This document shows, one piece after another, positions 1-10,782 of a DNA stretch of 27,848 nucleotides. The number at the start of each line of letters is the position of its first letter. Position 1 is the first letter of the stretch. Location of the stretch: NCBI GenBank assembly GCA_025435555.1, contig JAIWWG010000176.1, forward strand, positions 1-27,848, given 5' to 3'. Under the pieces are notes generated by a model. That model was not told the origin of the DNA and made no database searches. It worked only from the letters and a program-made list of their open reading frames with translations. Both the position numbers and the translations under genes were made by a program. Source of the DNA: Chytriomyces cf. hyalinus JEL632. Its lineage: Eukaryota > Chytridiomycota > Chytridiomycetes > Chytridiales > Chytriomycetaceae.

Positions 1-3000
1 CGTTGGTAGCTGTAGCCAGTGTGAGTCCAATGTTACAAGGTACTACTGTTGCATCCTTAAGAGGTTTCTGTTGCTCAATGACCCAGTAGTCAGCAACAGG
101 GCGTGCAAAAGGGTTGAATGGATTTTGAGGGTGGTGGTGGTATTTGTGATGGTGCTTCTTCATCCAGGCTGCAGTATAAACGTTTGCCATCTTTTTGAAC
201 CAAAATTGGACTGATTCCAGTCAGACCATCCTAAATCATAGTTAGCTGTTGTTGTTCTCAGGTGCTATGTTAGTAATATCTACTTTAACTCCTGCAGGCA
301 TTCCCATTCGACATCGGTGCATTCCAGCTTTTCCTTTTGAACAAGTCAAATTGTGTGGGTTGGTCTGGTGTATGTTGCGTGATGCAACTGTTGCATACAA
401 TCTGGCCAACTGTGGCGGATAAGCAGGCAAAAGCTCATTAATCTCTGGCACATGAGGGTAAGTTGCACTCATATCAACAGAACATGGGATTGGCATTAAA
501 GCTGTAAAAATAAGGTAGTTGGTACATGGTTGGACAGAAGAAATCTAACATGCAGTTACCAAGACGAGGTATACTGAGGCGAAGTGTCTCATTGTGGAGC
601 ATTGCATGGACATCTTCTGGAAGCGTAGTAATGACAATGGAATTCAAAATCTTCCCTATAGCTGCTTCTATTTTCTGAGATGTACGTGCCTGGAATGAAA
701 ACGGTGAATTTGTGATATTGTTCAATGTTAAGAAAGCACTTACACGACTGAGGATTGAAGGCAACAAAGAACCCCAATATAACATATGAATATGCTCATT
801 GTTTCCACCACTTTCATGTACAGCAATGGCAGCTCTTGTTGTAGTTGCAATGCCCTTTGGACGTAACTGCACAGGCACAGTTTTTCGTTCTGCGTTACTC
901 CATTTAATACCAAGGAGCTGTTCTGATATTGCATGTAGCATCTTTGTACACACTTTGGCTGCAGTTCCAGGATGATCGGCCACAATTTTTCTCCTTGCAT
1001 CAAGGGATGGAATGTCTATTCTGAATTCTTCTTGAAGATCCTTCAGCATCACTGATGTGTTCCGTTGGTTACACATGTTTAGCATAAGCATGCTATCCAT
1101 GAAGGAAAAAGAGAACGTAATGAAGTCTGTTTGCGGTTCAAAGAACTGAGTATATGCCTTGGCTTTGGAAAGAATAGAGCGTCTAGCTGCTGTTGAATAT
1201 GGAACAGCACGTTGCGATACAAGTACAACTTGTGAAATTTTTTCTTCTAGGGATTTTGACTCAGGTGCAGTAGGATCATCCATAGCATCCTGAATTTGCT
1301 GTTTAAAGTTTCTCTGTCGGACAATGCTAGAAATAGTACTTTTAGTAATTAGATGCAAAATATAATATGCTGTAAATAGTACCTGTTGAACTCAGCAAAA
1401 TGGTTACTGTTTGATTTAGCCAAGATAGAACACTGCTGGATACCGATATGCCTTTTCGTGACATTGCAAGTGTAAGCAATGAAGTCAATGTCATTTTCAA
1501 TGAGAGCATGCGGTTGATGACAGATGTGGGACATGTTTGGTTTCCAGATACGTGATGATGTTCCTGAAGCAGTAAGCTCAACTCCTTCTGCGAATAAGAA
1601 TTTGAAGGGCATGAGACCATATATGATCATGTGCATATCTTCAAATTCATTCATGAGAGAATTTCCTGTTGATATCTGAACTTGTGGCAGCTTTCCAATT
1701 GAAGGGATTTTTGCAGAAGGAGATGAAGGCGTTCCAGTAATATCCAATATGTCATCAAGTCTTGCTTTCTTAGGTGGCTTTGCAGCATTATCCTCTTCCT
1801 CGTCGCTGGAATCCAACCATTCACCTTCACCTTCATTACTATCTTCAATTGGCCCATGCTTGAACATTGCTCCCATGACATCTTGCATATTTGCGGGTAT
1901 AGCATCATTCAGATTTGACACTAATGCTGACGTCAAGGTAGCTCCATCTTCATCTGATTTAACTTGCTCGTCAGTAACGTCGTTCAAATCTGCAGCATGT
2001 GCATCAATAGCTGCTGTGATAGCTGCAGACTCTTCACTGATAATGGCACTGTTGATGATATCTTGTACCGCGCTGTCCAGTTTGTCTTGAGTTGTTTCAT
2101 TTGCTTTGTCCAGAAACTTGCTGTCAAAGGTAGGGTCAAAATAACTTTTTATCTTGAGTAGTATCCTCAGCTTGGTGATATCTGCTTGGAGATGCAAGTA
2201 CTTCTTTTCCTTCAAAAGTGTCTTGTATATTGCCCACTGCTGAATCTTTCCCTCAAATGAGATCATCACACGCTTTGACAAGTCCAAATCAAAGCAAGCG
2301 TCTGTAAGTTTGACTTTTTTGCTGTCAATTTTGGTAGCAATGATGTGGCCACTCAGTCTTTGGACAGATGATGTTAAACCAGACGGTGTTAACTTGATGA
2401 TGCGATAGAACAGGATCACATTTTGACAAAGGAGATGCTCTATGAGAGAGATGCTTTCAATACCAGCGGACTGAAGCAATGCAGGTAGGTTGCCAAAGTC
2501 GTAGCCATTTGCCACAGCGTATTTGTATGTCCGTCCTTTCCGATGAGCTTCATGGCAAGAAGTACAAAAGCGAGCATACACTTTGTTATCGTTTGTATCT
2601 AAGTGAGTACAGTGTGCATGCAAATTGTACAATTTTTCTTGGTAATCATTCCCAATAAGGTCTGCATGTAAAAAGATGTTAGATTAGATTTTTTATATTA
2701 AATATGAAACAAATAAACCTGTATCAAAAGTGATATCCATTTCATCTTCTGGCTTGTAGATCGATGTAGAAGCATGCTCTTTTGAAGGTGTTGATGGAGT
2801 ATTTATATCCCTGTTTGGTTCCTTATAACATGTGAATCCCGCTTGATACTCAACGGGAGTTTTCTTGAACAGAGTATAACGATCGGTGGAGAATTTGTAA
2901 AGACTCAACAGATAATCTGTTAACTCGACAACAATGAATGACTTCAGTCTAGGTGTGGTCTTGGTTTCATTTGCTTGTGCCGAGGTAATGATATGGTCAG

Positions 3001-4461
3001 CATGTATCTCAATGTCGGTGAAACCACAAGCAGCACAAGACATCAAAGATCCACCTGCATTTAGTGCCTAATTGATGCAATTAGTTTAGCTGACATGTGC
3101 AAATCATATCTTACATTATCGTAGTTTTTCAAACAAGTATCTAAACTTTTGTCTGTTTGAATGACAGATTCTAATTCTTTGGCTAAAACGTCATCAGACA
3201 AGGCAGTGTGTCCCGTTCCTGCCATATTAAGCCACAACGCAAATGCCAGATTTGGATGTTGAAAAGCCTCCAACAAAAGTTTTGGCTCAATAGGATCAGC
3301 AGATGAGAAAACAGTATCATCTGCAGATTGGCACTCTGATTTTTTGGATGTTGCTTTTGCAGCAATTACAGCTTGTTTGCGGGCATAAATTTTCTTGTGA
3401 TCCCTTTTTGGGTTGTTGCGAAGATTTTGAATGGGATTGGTAGTTGGGTGGTTGATAGGGTTGTTGATGGAGTTGTTGATGGGGTTGTTCGCTGCATTGG
3501 AGATTTTGTTACGTTCTTGCTTGGTCTTTGTTACTTTCAGACTGACCAATCCAGGAGTTGAGCTAATTATTTGTATGAGATTGTTTTTGGACATGATTTC
3601 TGCAGAAAGAGACGGCTGAAGCAAAGTCACTAAGTCAGACTTTTTCATACGGTGCAGTTGCGACTTGGAAATTGGTTCTTTAAGTTGAGACGGAATCACT
3701 TTCAAAGAGGCTTGATGCTGCAGTATCATCATTTTGCTTATTGCTTTTGTCCAACCCGATGAATTGTATCCAAGAGAAGTTGCAAGTGTCTGCAATGCAG
3801 AAGATGACATTCTTGCTAGTTGAGTCTTTGTAGGAATCACACCTTTTTTTGATGAAAGAATTTGCTCAGTTCACCAAAATAGAAAGTAACTATTATTTAC
3901 AAACCTTGTGTTTTGTCGCTAGTATTTGTATTGTTGAGTTCACCTGCATTTTGGTCAGGAGTGCTTGACGAGTTGTTCATTGCTTTATCTAATGATAGCA
4001 TTCAGTAAGTATATTTCCTTCAAAACTCCAAAAGAAGATAACAAACCAGCGAGCAAATTTGTCTGTGCAACATCTACATTATTGCTTTGACTGTTCTCCC
4101 ATTCAAAACCAAATTCTTCACCATATGATAGAGGGCCTGTGTTACTTTGTTACCATTGGAATATATGCAGGCGCAACATGTCATTTCACCTTGATTCCAA
4201 GTTATTTGCAAGTTGGCACTTAATGGACTTGCTTCTTTTGGCGCACTGACTACGGTGCTGCTCCCTGCACTAGCACTTGCATTTTGGTCTTCATTTGCTT
4301 GTGGATGAGAACTTTCATTTTCATGTGTACTATTTCCAAAATGCACATGTGGGTCTGCTTGAATCATACAATAACAGGTTAAAAGATGATACAAAGGTGT
4401 GATTGAGATATCAACACTCACGATTTCCAGTGCTGTGCTCATTTTCTTTATCTCCATTCAT
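1..4461 (-). CDS. Helitron transposon protein, N-terminal part (SAP-like, DUF6570-like, HUH Rep), partial at window edge
   Basis: I can splice eleven exons with frame-consistent GT-AG junctions: 4461-4422, 4357-4190, 4136-4047, 3988-3905, 3842-3115, 3067-2719, 2661-1383, 1311-744, 689-560, 501-284 and 230 onward. The start at 4461 (MNGDKENEHSTG) is chosen because only its frame joins exon 2. Exon 5 has two SAP-like helical motifs (TKTQLARMSSSALQTL; SKSQLHRMKKSDLVTL) and an Asn-Pro-rich repeat. Exon 6 has a CAACGFTDIEIH putative zinc knuckle. Exon 7 begins with a Cys/His cluster (FCTSCHEAHRKGR) like the DUF6570 region of Helitron proteins, followed by an acidic linker. Exons 8-10 match the Helitron_like_N Rep domain: an FITFSFSFMDS strand, the HUH motif (EHIHMLYWG), then NPHNLTCSKGKAG and CRMGMP. 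The family nicks and religates single strands for rolling-circle transposition. The catalytic Tyr region and helicase are not in the window. The last joint (possible 52-nt intron in exon 11) is uncertain. Confidence 0.82.
3411..3505 (-). repeat. Imperfect minisatellite coding an Asn-Pro-Ile repeat in the Helitron gene
   Basis: The + strand carries degenerate GGTTGTTGATGG-type units. On the coding strand these read as repeated NNPI/NNSI/NHPT units in exon 5 of the Helitron gene. The repeat keeps the frame and probably forms a flexible linker between the SAP-like part and the zinc-knuckle part. Confidence 0.6.
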
Positions 4462-5928
4462 TTTGATCTAAGATGTTTTTAGCAAAAAATATGTCAAAAA
4501 CTTAATTTGAACTTCACATAAACAATAAACAGATATGTATGAGAGAGAGTGTGCCAACAAAGATACAGAAAGAAGAAAGGCAACATGTGATGGATGGATC
4601 AACACAGAATGAAAAGCAGAGAGGCAAAGAGGACAGATGGCAATTCAAAAGCTGCACTGTTCTTCTTCATGAGCAGCGCAGCCTCTGCAGCTGTGTAATG
4701 GAAAGAGAGAAAGAAAGCATTTATTTTCTGCTAACTTGTTGAGCACCGGGGATACTGCTTGGTTTGGTTCTGATCTGCTTTGGATGGACACTTGGTCTGA
4801 TTTAAAGAAGGATGAAAAAAACAAAATGGGAGGGACGCTGCCTTTTTATACACGTTTTGGCCAAAAATTTTAACTTAAAAATATATATTTACTTCACCAC
4901 TCAAACAGCAACGCGGAGGCAGAGAGACTGCACGAATGCAAGAATAAAAGTGGATGTAAGAGTCTCTGAAGGAAGCAAGGTATTTATTTCAACAGCGCTG
5001 TGGAGAAAGTTGAACAAGAGAATGCATAGAATGAAATAGATGAAAATAGAAGAACATGTAATAACGGCATGTGGGATTGTCAGCACACGCACTTGCTTGT
5101 ATAGAAGTTCACGGGATCATGCAATGAACATGGAATACTGCATATTCAAGTGTGTGTGTTGCGGCAACAGCAAATGACAGCAGATTTGGTATGTGAGAAC
5201 AAAGAGACGGACACACAGTATATCAGTATAATTCGAGCTGACCGTTGTGCATAGGGGATGGTTACGCAGTGGCAGAAGTGTCAAGTGCAGCCACAGAATC
5301 GAGTCATCGGCAATATGAGCAGCACGCAGATGAGCAAGATGGCAGGGCGCACAGAATTAATGTTCGACTTCGATGCAACAAGATGTAGAATGTCGTTTGA
5401 TGACATCATTAAAAAACAACAGCGTGGAGACGTGAAATAAAGCGATAATGCAGAACGCTGCCAAGAGTGATTTTATTACAATTACACGCAGGTGGATTGA
5501 TGATATGACGGCACTGAGGTGAATTTCGACGGCGGTGACAATGACTTTGAAACGGGGACTGATTGCGAATGAACTGCTCAAGGGTCGCTGAAGGATGCAA
5601 TTGATGCGTTTGCCGCGGAGAGACTGTCAAATGAAGAATACGTTGACAGAGATGGAGCGGGAGGCGCTGCTCATTAGTTCCTCCCGGGTTGATGTATGAT
5701 GCGTGTCTTTGAATAAACCATGTGCTTGTGTTTCGATTTGATGGCAGATACGCTGTGGCGGATAAGTTGCTGGCTGAAGTCGAAAACGGGATGTTGATGT
5801 CGGCTGATTCGAGAGATGTGCCGCGAGTGATGTGCCGCTGTGACCTTTTCATAAACTTCTTCATTCAGCACAGCGAAAACAGGCACACATCTTTATTCGA
5901 AGAAGCAGCGACACACAACAGCTTAAAT
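4462..5928. other. Stretch without a supported gene
   Basis: This stretch of about 1.5 kb lies between the Helitron gene start and the 3' end of the orphan gene at 5929-7152. It holds the TATA candidate at 4841-4850. The short open frames on both strands have no recognisable domain and no convincing splice partners. It should contain the Helitron 5' terminus (which usually starts with TC), but I could not fix that end. Confidence 0.5.
4841..4850 (-). promoter_or_regulatory. TATA box candidate upstream of the Helitron gene
   Basis: On the minus strand this reads TATAAAAAGG, a consensus-like TATA element, about 380 nt upstream of the ATG at 4461. The distance implies a long 5' leader or an unseen 5' non-coding exon. 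This is inference from the motif alone. Confidence 0.35.
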
Positions 5929-7152
5929 TTAATCAGACAAATACCCATCAGTTTCACATCTTCCGATTTTGCAAGCAGTCTGCAAGAGAAACTGAATTTT
6001 TCCCAGGTACTTTGTGTCAATCTTGAAGGTGACATCCGCAAGGTCCCCTGGTTGCAACTCAGTCGTAGCATGTGGAAAATTTGGGATTTCCTTTGGTCTG
6101 TAAGTCTCTGTGGCACAAGTAGCATCCAAGAATGGGACTGGTTCATCTCCCAGCTTTGCGAGTTGAATTCCACCATCAGCATGGTGTATAGCAAGGGCTG
6201 TCTCTGTCAGGTAACCTCCAAAAAAATCGACCAGCCTATCCCGTCCCATCAGAGAGGGGAGGATAAACCTGCCAACTGCCAAGTACTTGTTGAATGGCCT
6301 TCCATATTTGGAAACTCCAGATATCAGGGCCGTCAGATGGGATTGCCCAGTAATTTTGACAATGGCAGCAAATGCCAGGCCATCTGCAGCGGTTGGTCTT
6401 GGCAAATTCCAGCCATGTCGTCCAGCTGCATTTCCTCTTGACTCCAACAGGTGTTCCACAAACCTGAAATAGTGAGGCTTAGCAACAATAAGTTGAAGCA
6501 TCTTCAAATCTGTACATACATGATTTGAGGGGTTTGTATGTCCTGGAGCAGAAGAACTGGAAACTCGTGGGTCAGTTGTGAAACTGGAGGTGCAAATGCC
6601 TGGATGGGGTGAGGAAAACTGCACCGGAACTTTCCAAAAGAATTCACAAATTACCTGAGCCACAGTAGTAACTTCCAAAAGCTCTGTGACCTGTTGTGGA
6701 GGAGCAGTGATGGCTGTTGATGGCAGGATCTGTCCATGTGTGAGGTAGAGTCATGCACCGGAACTTTTCAAAAAAAAGTCGCAAATTACCTGAGGCCCAG
6801 GAGCAGCATCCAATGTCTCCGTGACCAGTTGTGGAGGGCCAGTGATGGCTTTGGAGAGCTGGATCTGTTGATGAAGGGGTTGCAGTAAGAAAAAGAAAAA
6901 TGGCACCGGAACTTTTTAAAAAAGAAGACACCAGGTTACCTCAGGCTCATCAAACATGGTCTGCAAATGAAATTCCTCTGGGAGCATATCAGATGCTGGT
7001 CTCTCATTCTATTGGCAGTGACAGGCAGTTGTTAGCAGTGTGTGGGAATAAAAGGGGTAATTTTTCTGTGTCACCTGCTCCGCCATGCGCGATCTCTTGG
7101 ACGGGGTTGTCTCCGGGGTTTGAAGCTGGTTCTTTCTCAAGTTGCGGCTCAT
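5929..7152 (-). CDS. Hypothetical six-exon protein of 303 aa with internally duplicated exons
   Basis: The exons are 7152-7075, 7008-6940, 6864-6790, 6729-6655, 6599-6520 and 6463-5929. All five introns (55-75 nt) are GT-AG and the phases agree throughout; the stop is TAA at 5929-5931. The N-terminus is basic (MSRNLRKNQLQTPETTPSKR). Exons 3 and 4 are both exactly 75 nt and encode related 25-residue segments (IQLSKAITGPPQLVTETL; ILPSTAITAPPQQVTELL). The large last exon encodes a compact domain of about 180 residues with GMARGs absent but segments such as GRPFNKYLAVGRFILPSL and PGDLADVTFKI. I do not recognise the family. The gene could be a host orphan or an accessory gene of a mobile element. 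No signal peptide or transmembrane helix is obvious. Confidence 0.7.
6600..6939 (-). repeat. Tandemly duplicated exon-intron unit
   Basis: Three introns of the orphan gene (6939-6865, 6789-6730, 6654-6600) share the internal block AAAGTTCCGGTGC at a similar distance from the donor. Two of them share the donor GTAATTTG. The intervening exons (6864-6790 and 6729-6655) are both 75 nt and alignable. The pattern shows that exon plus intron was copied as a unit. Confidence 0.8.
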
Positions 7153-7399
7153 TTTGAAAATGAAAATAGAAAAAACATGAAACGACAAGTTTATATAGAC
7201 ATCGCATGATTAAAAACGTGTATTTTGTGTAAAATCTGCTTTTTCTTTCGGAAAGGTTTTACGTTTACAGTCACTTCGTTCAATCCTCGAGGATAAAAAT
7301 GCAGTTTCAGAATTGCGCGCCTTTTCACTCACTCAGACAATGAGAAGTCAGTTTGGCCCGTGCGTCCGCTTCTTGAAGTTCACAGGAGCATTTCATTGC

Positions 7400-7619
<220 letters not shown>

Positions 7620-7622
7620 CCA

Positions 7623-8456
7623 ATGCTGACCTGGAGCGACATTCCGTACGAGATCAAAGAGTTTATTCTTCAGCGCCTCGGCTTTGCCCGAGACATCCTA
7701 AACGCTGGCTTAGCAAGCAAAGATACCTGCGCAATCCTGACCGACGACGTATTCTGGCAGCACACAATCGAAAGACGCTTCGGAACAGTTCAGTTACCCC
7801 CCACAATCCCATTCCCCTAAACTCCCCACTAAAACAAAACAAAAACACAGAACAGCCTCCCACCCGAAGACACCTCCGCCAAAAAAACATATTCAACTCT
7901 CGCACTCCGAGCAGTACAAGCACATTCCCAAGACCTATCAGGCGCATGGACAACCAACATCCAATACTTCCAACCACGCTCGATCCAACATTCCATCAGC
8001 AACAAAGTACTCGCCCTAAACTCTGTATGGTGGTTCGAAGTGAATGCATCCTTCAGCGTTCCGAGTGGCCGATACAGACCCTACTTTCGCGTGGCATACG
8101 ATTTCCATCATTACACCGACAACTTTCGCGCATTGAATCTCGAGCATTTGAAATTCCAAGTCCAGTTTGGCGAGGAAGGCAGTGATGAACGGTCAGCGAC
8201 ACTGACACAGTTTGACGAGACCTGTTCATTGCCACGGTGCACATGGGTGCGGCTGTACTTGCCCCAGATTGTTGTCATTCCTGCGCACGCGTTTGAAGAA
8301 ATCAAATGCTCAATCACTGACACGGCCAGCACGCTCAAGCGACAGTTTTGTGTGGATGTGATTGGACTTGAGCGGGTCTTTGAATTTGAGGTGGACGGTG
8401 AGAGTAACAGGGATGTAGTGTTGGTGAAAGTGGAGGAGGAGTTTCATCCGCTGTGA
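7623..8456 (+). CDS. F-box protein with PP2 (phloem protein 2)-like C-terminal domain
   Basis: There are two exons (7623-7787 and 7851-8456) with a 63-nt phase-0 intron, GTTCAG...ACACAG, giving 256 aa. Residues 1-50 are F-box-like (LTWSDIPYEIKEFILQRL, then FWQHTIERRFG). Exon 2 has the PP2-type signature: AWTTNIQYFQPRSI, then VWWFEVNASFSVPSGRYRPY, followed by beta-strand-rich sequence to the C-terminus. F-box proteins bind SKP1 and bring substrates to SCF ubiquitin ligases; PP2 domains are best known from plant F-box/lectin proteins that bind glycans. A glycoprotein-recognising SCF receptor is therefore a reasonable inference. The non-canonical donor (GTTCAG) is the weakest part of the model. 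The leader is almost entirely CA repeat. Confidence 0.7.
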
Positions 8457-8524
8457 ATGTCAAAAAATAAAAAGCAGGCACGAGCTCCCACACTGCCCAG
8501 GCGCCTAATTCTCGGACATACCAG

Positions 8525-9486
8525 ATGCTCTCCCCGCTCACAATAGCATCAATCGCAGCAGCAGCGGCGGCATGTACAGCAGCAATCTATTCCGCCGTCG
8601 TTCCAAGCGAAACTGTAACCCTCGAACCACTCTCCTCATCCAAGATCCGCGCAAAAAAACGAGCCACCGTCGCTTCACTATACCCACCCCCCGAACCCGG
8701 CGCACTCGCTCGATTATCTGCAGGAACCACGTGTTTCTCAATCACAGGCAGCGAGTCCGGAAAAAGGATTATCCTCGTCCACGGCATATCCGGTAAACGC
8801 AACCCCTTCGCAATCCAACTCCCATAACGAATAAGCAAGCAAACAGGCACATGGGCATCAATGCCACACATCGTATCCTCACTCTCCCAACACGGATTCC
8901 GCGTCCTCGCATACGATCTATACGGCCGCGGCCACTCCTCCTCCCCGGGCATCCGATACACTGCCTCAGATTACACACTACAAATGAAAGACTTGATGGA
9001 CCACGTGGGTTGGGATCGTGCAAATGTGTTGGGATACAGTCTCGGCGGTGGGATTGCAACGAGTTTTGCAGATGTGTGTCCGGAGAGGGTTGAGAAGTTG
9101 GTGTTGATTGCTCCAGCGGGGTTGAGCAAGGTTTTGATTCTCATTTGTTCATGGATTGTTTGTTGTGGGGGTTGACAACTTGAATTTTAGGATATCCCGC
9201 TGGGCGGTCGATTGTTGCTCCTCCCCATCATTGGCCCTCTCATCACGTACACGGCAGGCCGCAGAATCCTCTCTTTCCTATCCCGAAGAAACCATAACGC
9301 GTTATACATCAAACAACCACACATGGTAAACTCATTCCAACCGCTCTCATATTCTCAACTCACACACACCCGCCACAGCAACACTTTTTCAACGTGCAAG
9401 ACTTGAATATCCGAATCCATCCCGGATTCATGCGTGCATATATCGGCACCGTTCGAAACGGACCTCTTCTTTCAGTCATGGGATGA
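8525..9486 (+). pseudogene. Alpha/beta hydrolase paralog 1, 3' end lost at a transposon-derived junction
   Basis: Exons 8525-8792, 8847-9130, 9191-9325 and 9379 onward splice in frame. The N-terminus is a hydrophobic Ala-rich anchor. The oxyanion motif (ILVHGISG) and nucleophile elbow (LGYSLGGG) are intact. Exon 4 matches paralog 2 only as far as TVRNGP. At 9469 the sequence switches to an inverted piece of transposase, which adds a few foreign residues and a TGA at 9484-9486. The last part of exon 4 and the final exon are missing, so the catalytic Asp and His are gone and cannot be found downstream. The upstream part has no other lesion, so the damage may be recent. Confidence 0.85.
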
Positions 9487-10336
9487 TGATGTTTTGGCAA
9501 ACATGAGGCCTTACATCACCACAGAATTTCCATTTGTCTTCAGTCACCGCTCTGGAATTGCAAAAACCATCGTCTCAAGTCTTGTGGATGATGTTCTCAC
9601 AGGCAAAGGACTGAAAGCATCTCGAGATGCTGTTGAGCAGAAGCATATCACACGTTTCAAGGAGTTGGAACGAGCATTCATTGCTCACCAAAATGACTAC
9701 TGTGATCATCAGTTAACAGCAGTTGGAAGTGCATCAAGCAGGCTCTTTCAAGCAAGCTCTCTTGGCACTTTCAAAGACAAAAGCAAATACTCTGGATTTG
9801 TACCATTAGCCAAATACTTTTCCTCAGTCTTTTTCAAGTATTTTGAAACACCAGTCTTTTCCATTCAGTCATTGCCCTTGACATGGTCCTCAGAACTGAA
9901 AGAAAAAGGTGCAAAGCTGACACGTGAGCTCTATCTGCACCGGCGCATGCAAATGATGGATGGAAATATATGGTCCATGGATGCAACATTCAAAGTAGCA
10001 AATCTTGTTATCATCAGAAATGCCAATGGAACATCCTCTCATCCAGTCAACTCAATATTCATAATCATGAATGAGTACGAGCAGGTCATATTTGCAAAAG
10101 CACTGGTTACAAATTCTTCAGAGGAGTTGAAGGGGCACTTGTACAAGCTCTTGTTGCATCGTTATCGAGCTCGGAAATTCAAAATGCCAATGCTGATTCA
10201 CACAGACAATTGCTGTGCAGACCGAGAAACGCTAAATCAAGTCTTGGAAAGCCTCTCTGATTGCGACAGCCAATTTTCGTCACGACTTGCAGATTTATCG
10301 CCAAACACAATTGCACCACTTCCAGAGCTAGAACTT
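9469..10336 (+). mobile_element. Inverted 868-bp copy of the transposase gene (internal fragment)
   Basis: This block is the reverse complement of 14062-14929 without any indel. I noticed about four substitutions, two of which change the protein (L/P and K/E). It codes for residues from FQSWDDDVLANM through the first two catalytic Asp residues to LPELEL. It has no terminus, no start and no splice sites of its own. It abuts hydrolase exon 4 on the left. On the right it stops 7 nt before the transposon's left terminal repeat. Confidence 0.95.
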
Positions 10337-10343
10337 TGGAGCC

Positions 10344-10384
10344 ACAACGCGGGGCTCCACATTCATGTCCGTGGGGCCGAATTT
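10344..10384 (+). repeat. Left terminal inverted repeat
   Basis: The repeat starts ACAACGCGGG and contains CGTGGGGCCGAATTT. Its first bases also lie in a small hairpin, GGAGCC...GGCTCC (10339-10357), which spans the element boundary. Its partner is 15944-15981. Confidence 0.7.
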
Positions 10385-10782
10385 AATTCAATTTAATTCA
10401 AAAGAAGAAAAGGGAAGAAAGAAGAGAAGATAATTAGCACTAACCGGCTTATTGACTGTTTGTAATGTCAAAGCAGCTTTTTGGGTCCGATTCCGTTGGA
10501 CCTGGCTGTTTTGATGCTGCTGGAATTGTCGCGTGTTGAAAATCTTTTTGTGCTGTTTTTGATCCGCTAACTGCGCTGATTGTGTCAAAAGCAATATCAG
10601 ATCGAAGATAGGAATGTTTTATTGTGCCTTGGAGGAAACGGGAGGAGAAAACACTGAGATTTGCATGAATCAGGGCAGACGTCTCTGATTGGTCAGTGGT
10701 CTGAAACCAATCAGCAGTTTCCTTCTCTCAGTAAATAAAATCAAGAAAATGTGGAAGTGAAAAAACCAACTTAAAAAGCGCC
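10385..10782. other. Transposon left subterminal region with inverted CCAAT pair; no confident gene
   Basis: This is the sequence between the left terminal repeat and the transposase stop codon. It starts with a 10-bp direct repeat (AATTTAATTC twice). A minus-strand open stretch at 10388-10594 lacks an ATG, is Gln/Asn-rich (FNTRQFQQHQNSQVQRN) and ends at a possible splice donor; it could be an exon remnant. At 10685-10714 a perfect inverted repeat, CTGATTGGT...ACCAATCAG, places two CCAAT boxes back to back, which might be a promoter or a transposase-binding site. Confidence 0.5.

Noticed and set aside
5409-5886. Overlapping minus-strand frames (151 and 70 aa) downstream of the orphan gene
   Set aside because: No domain, odd composition and no convincing splice links.
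9434-10396. 320-aa plus-strand frame as an independent gene
   Set aside because: It is the inverted internal transposase fragment, without start, C-terminus or the catalytic Glu.
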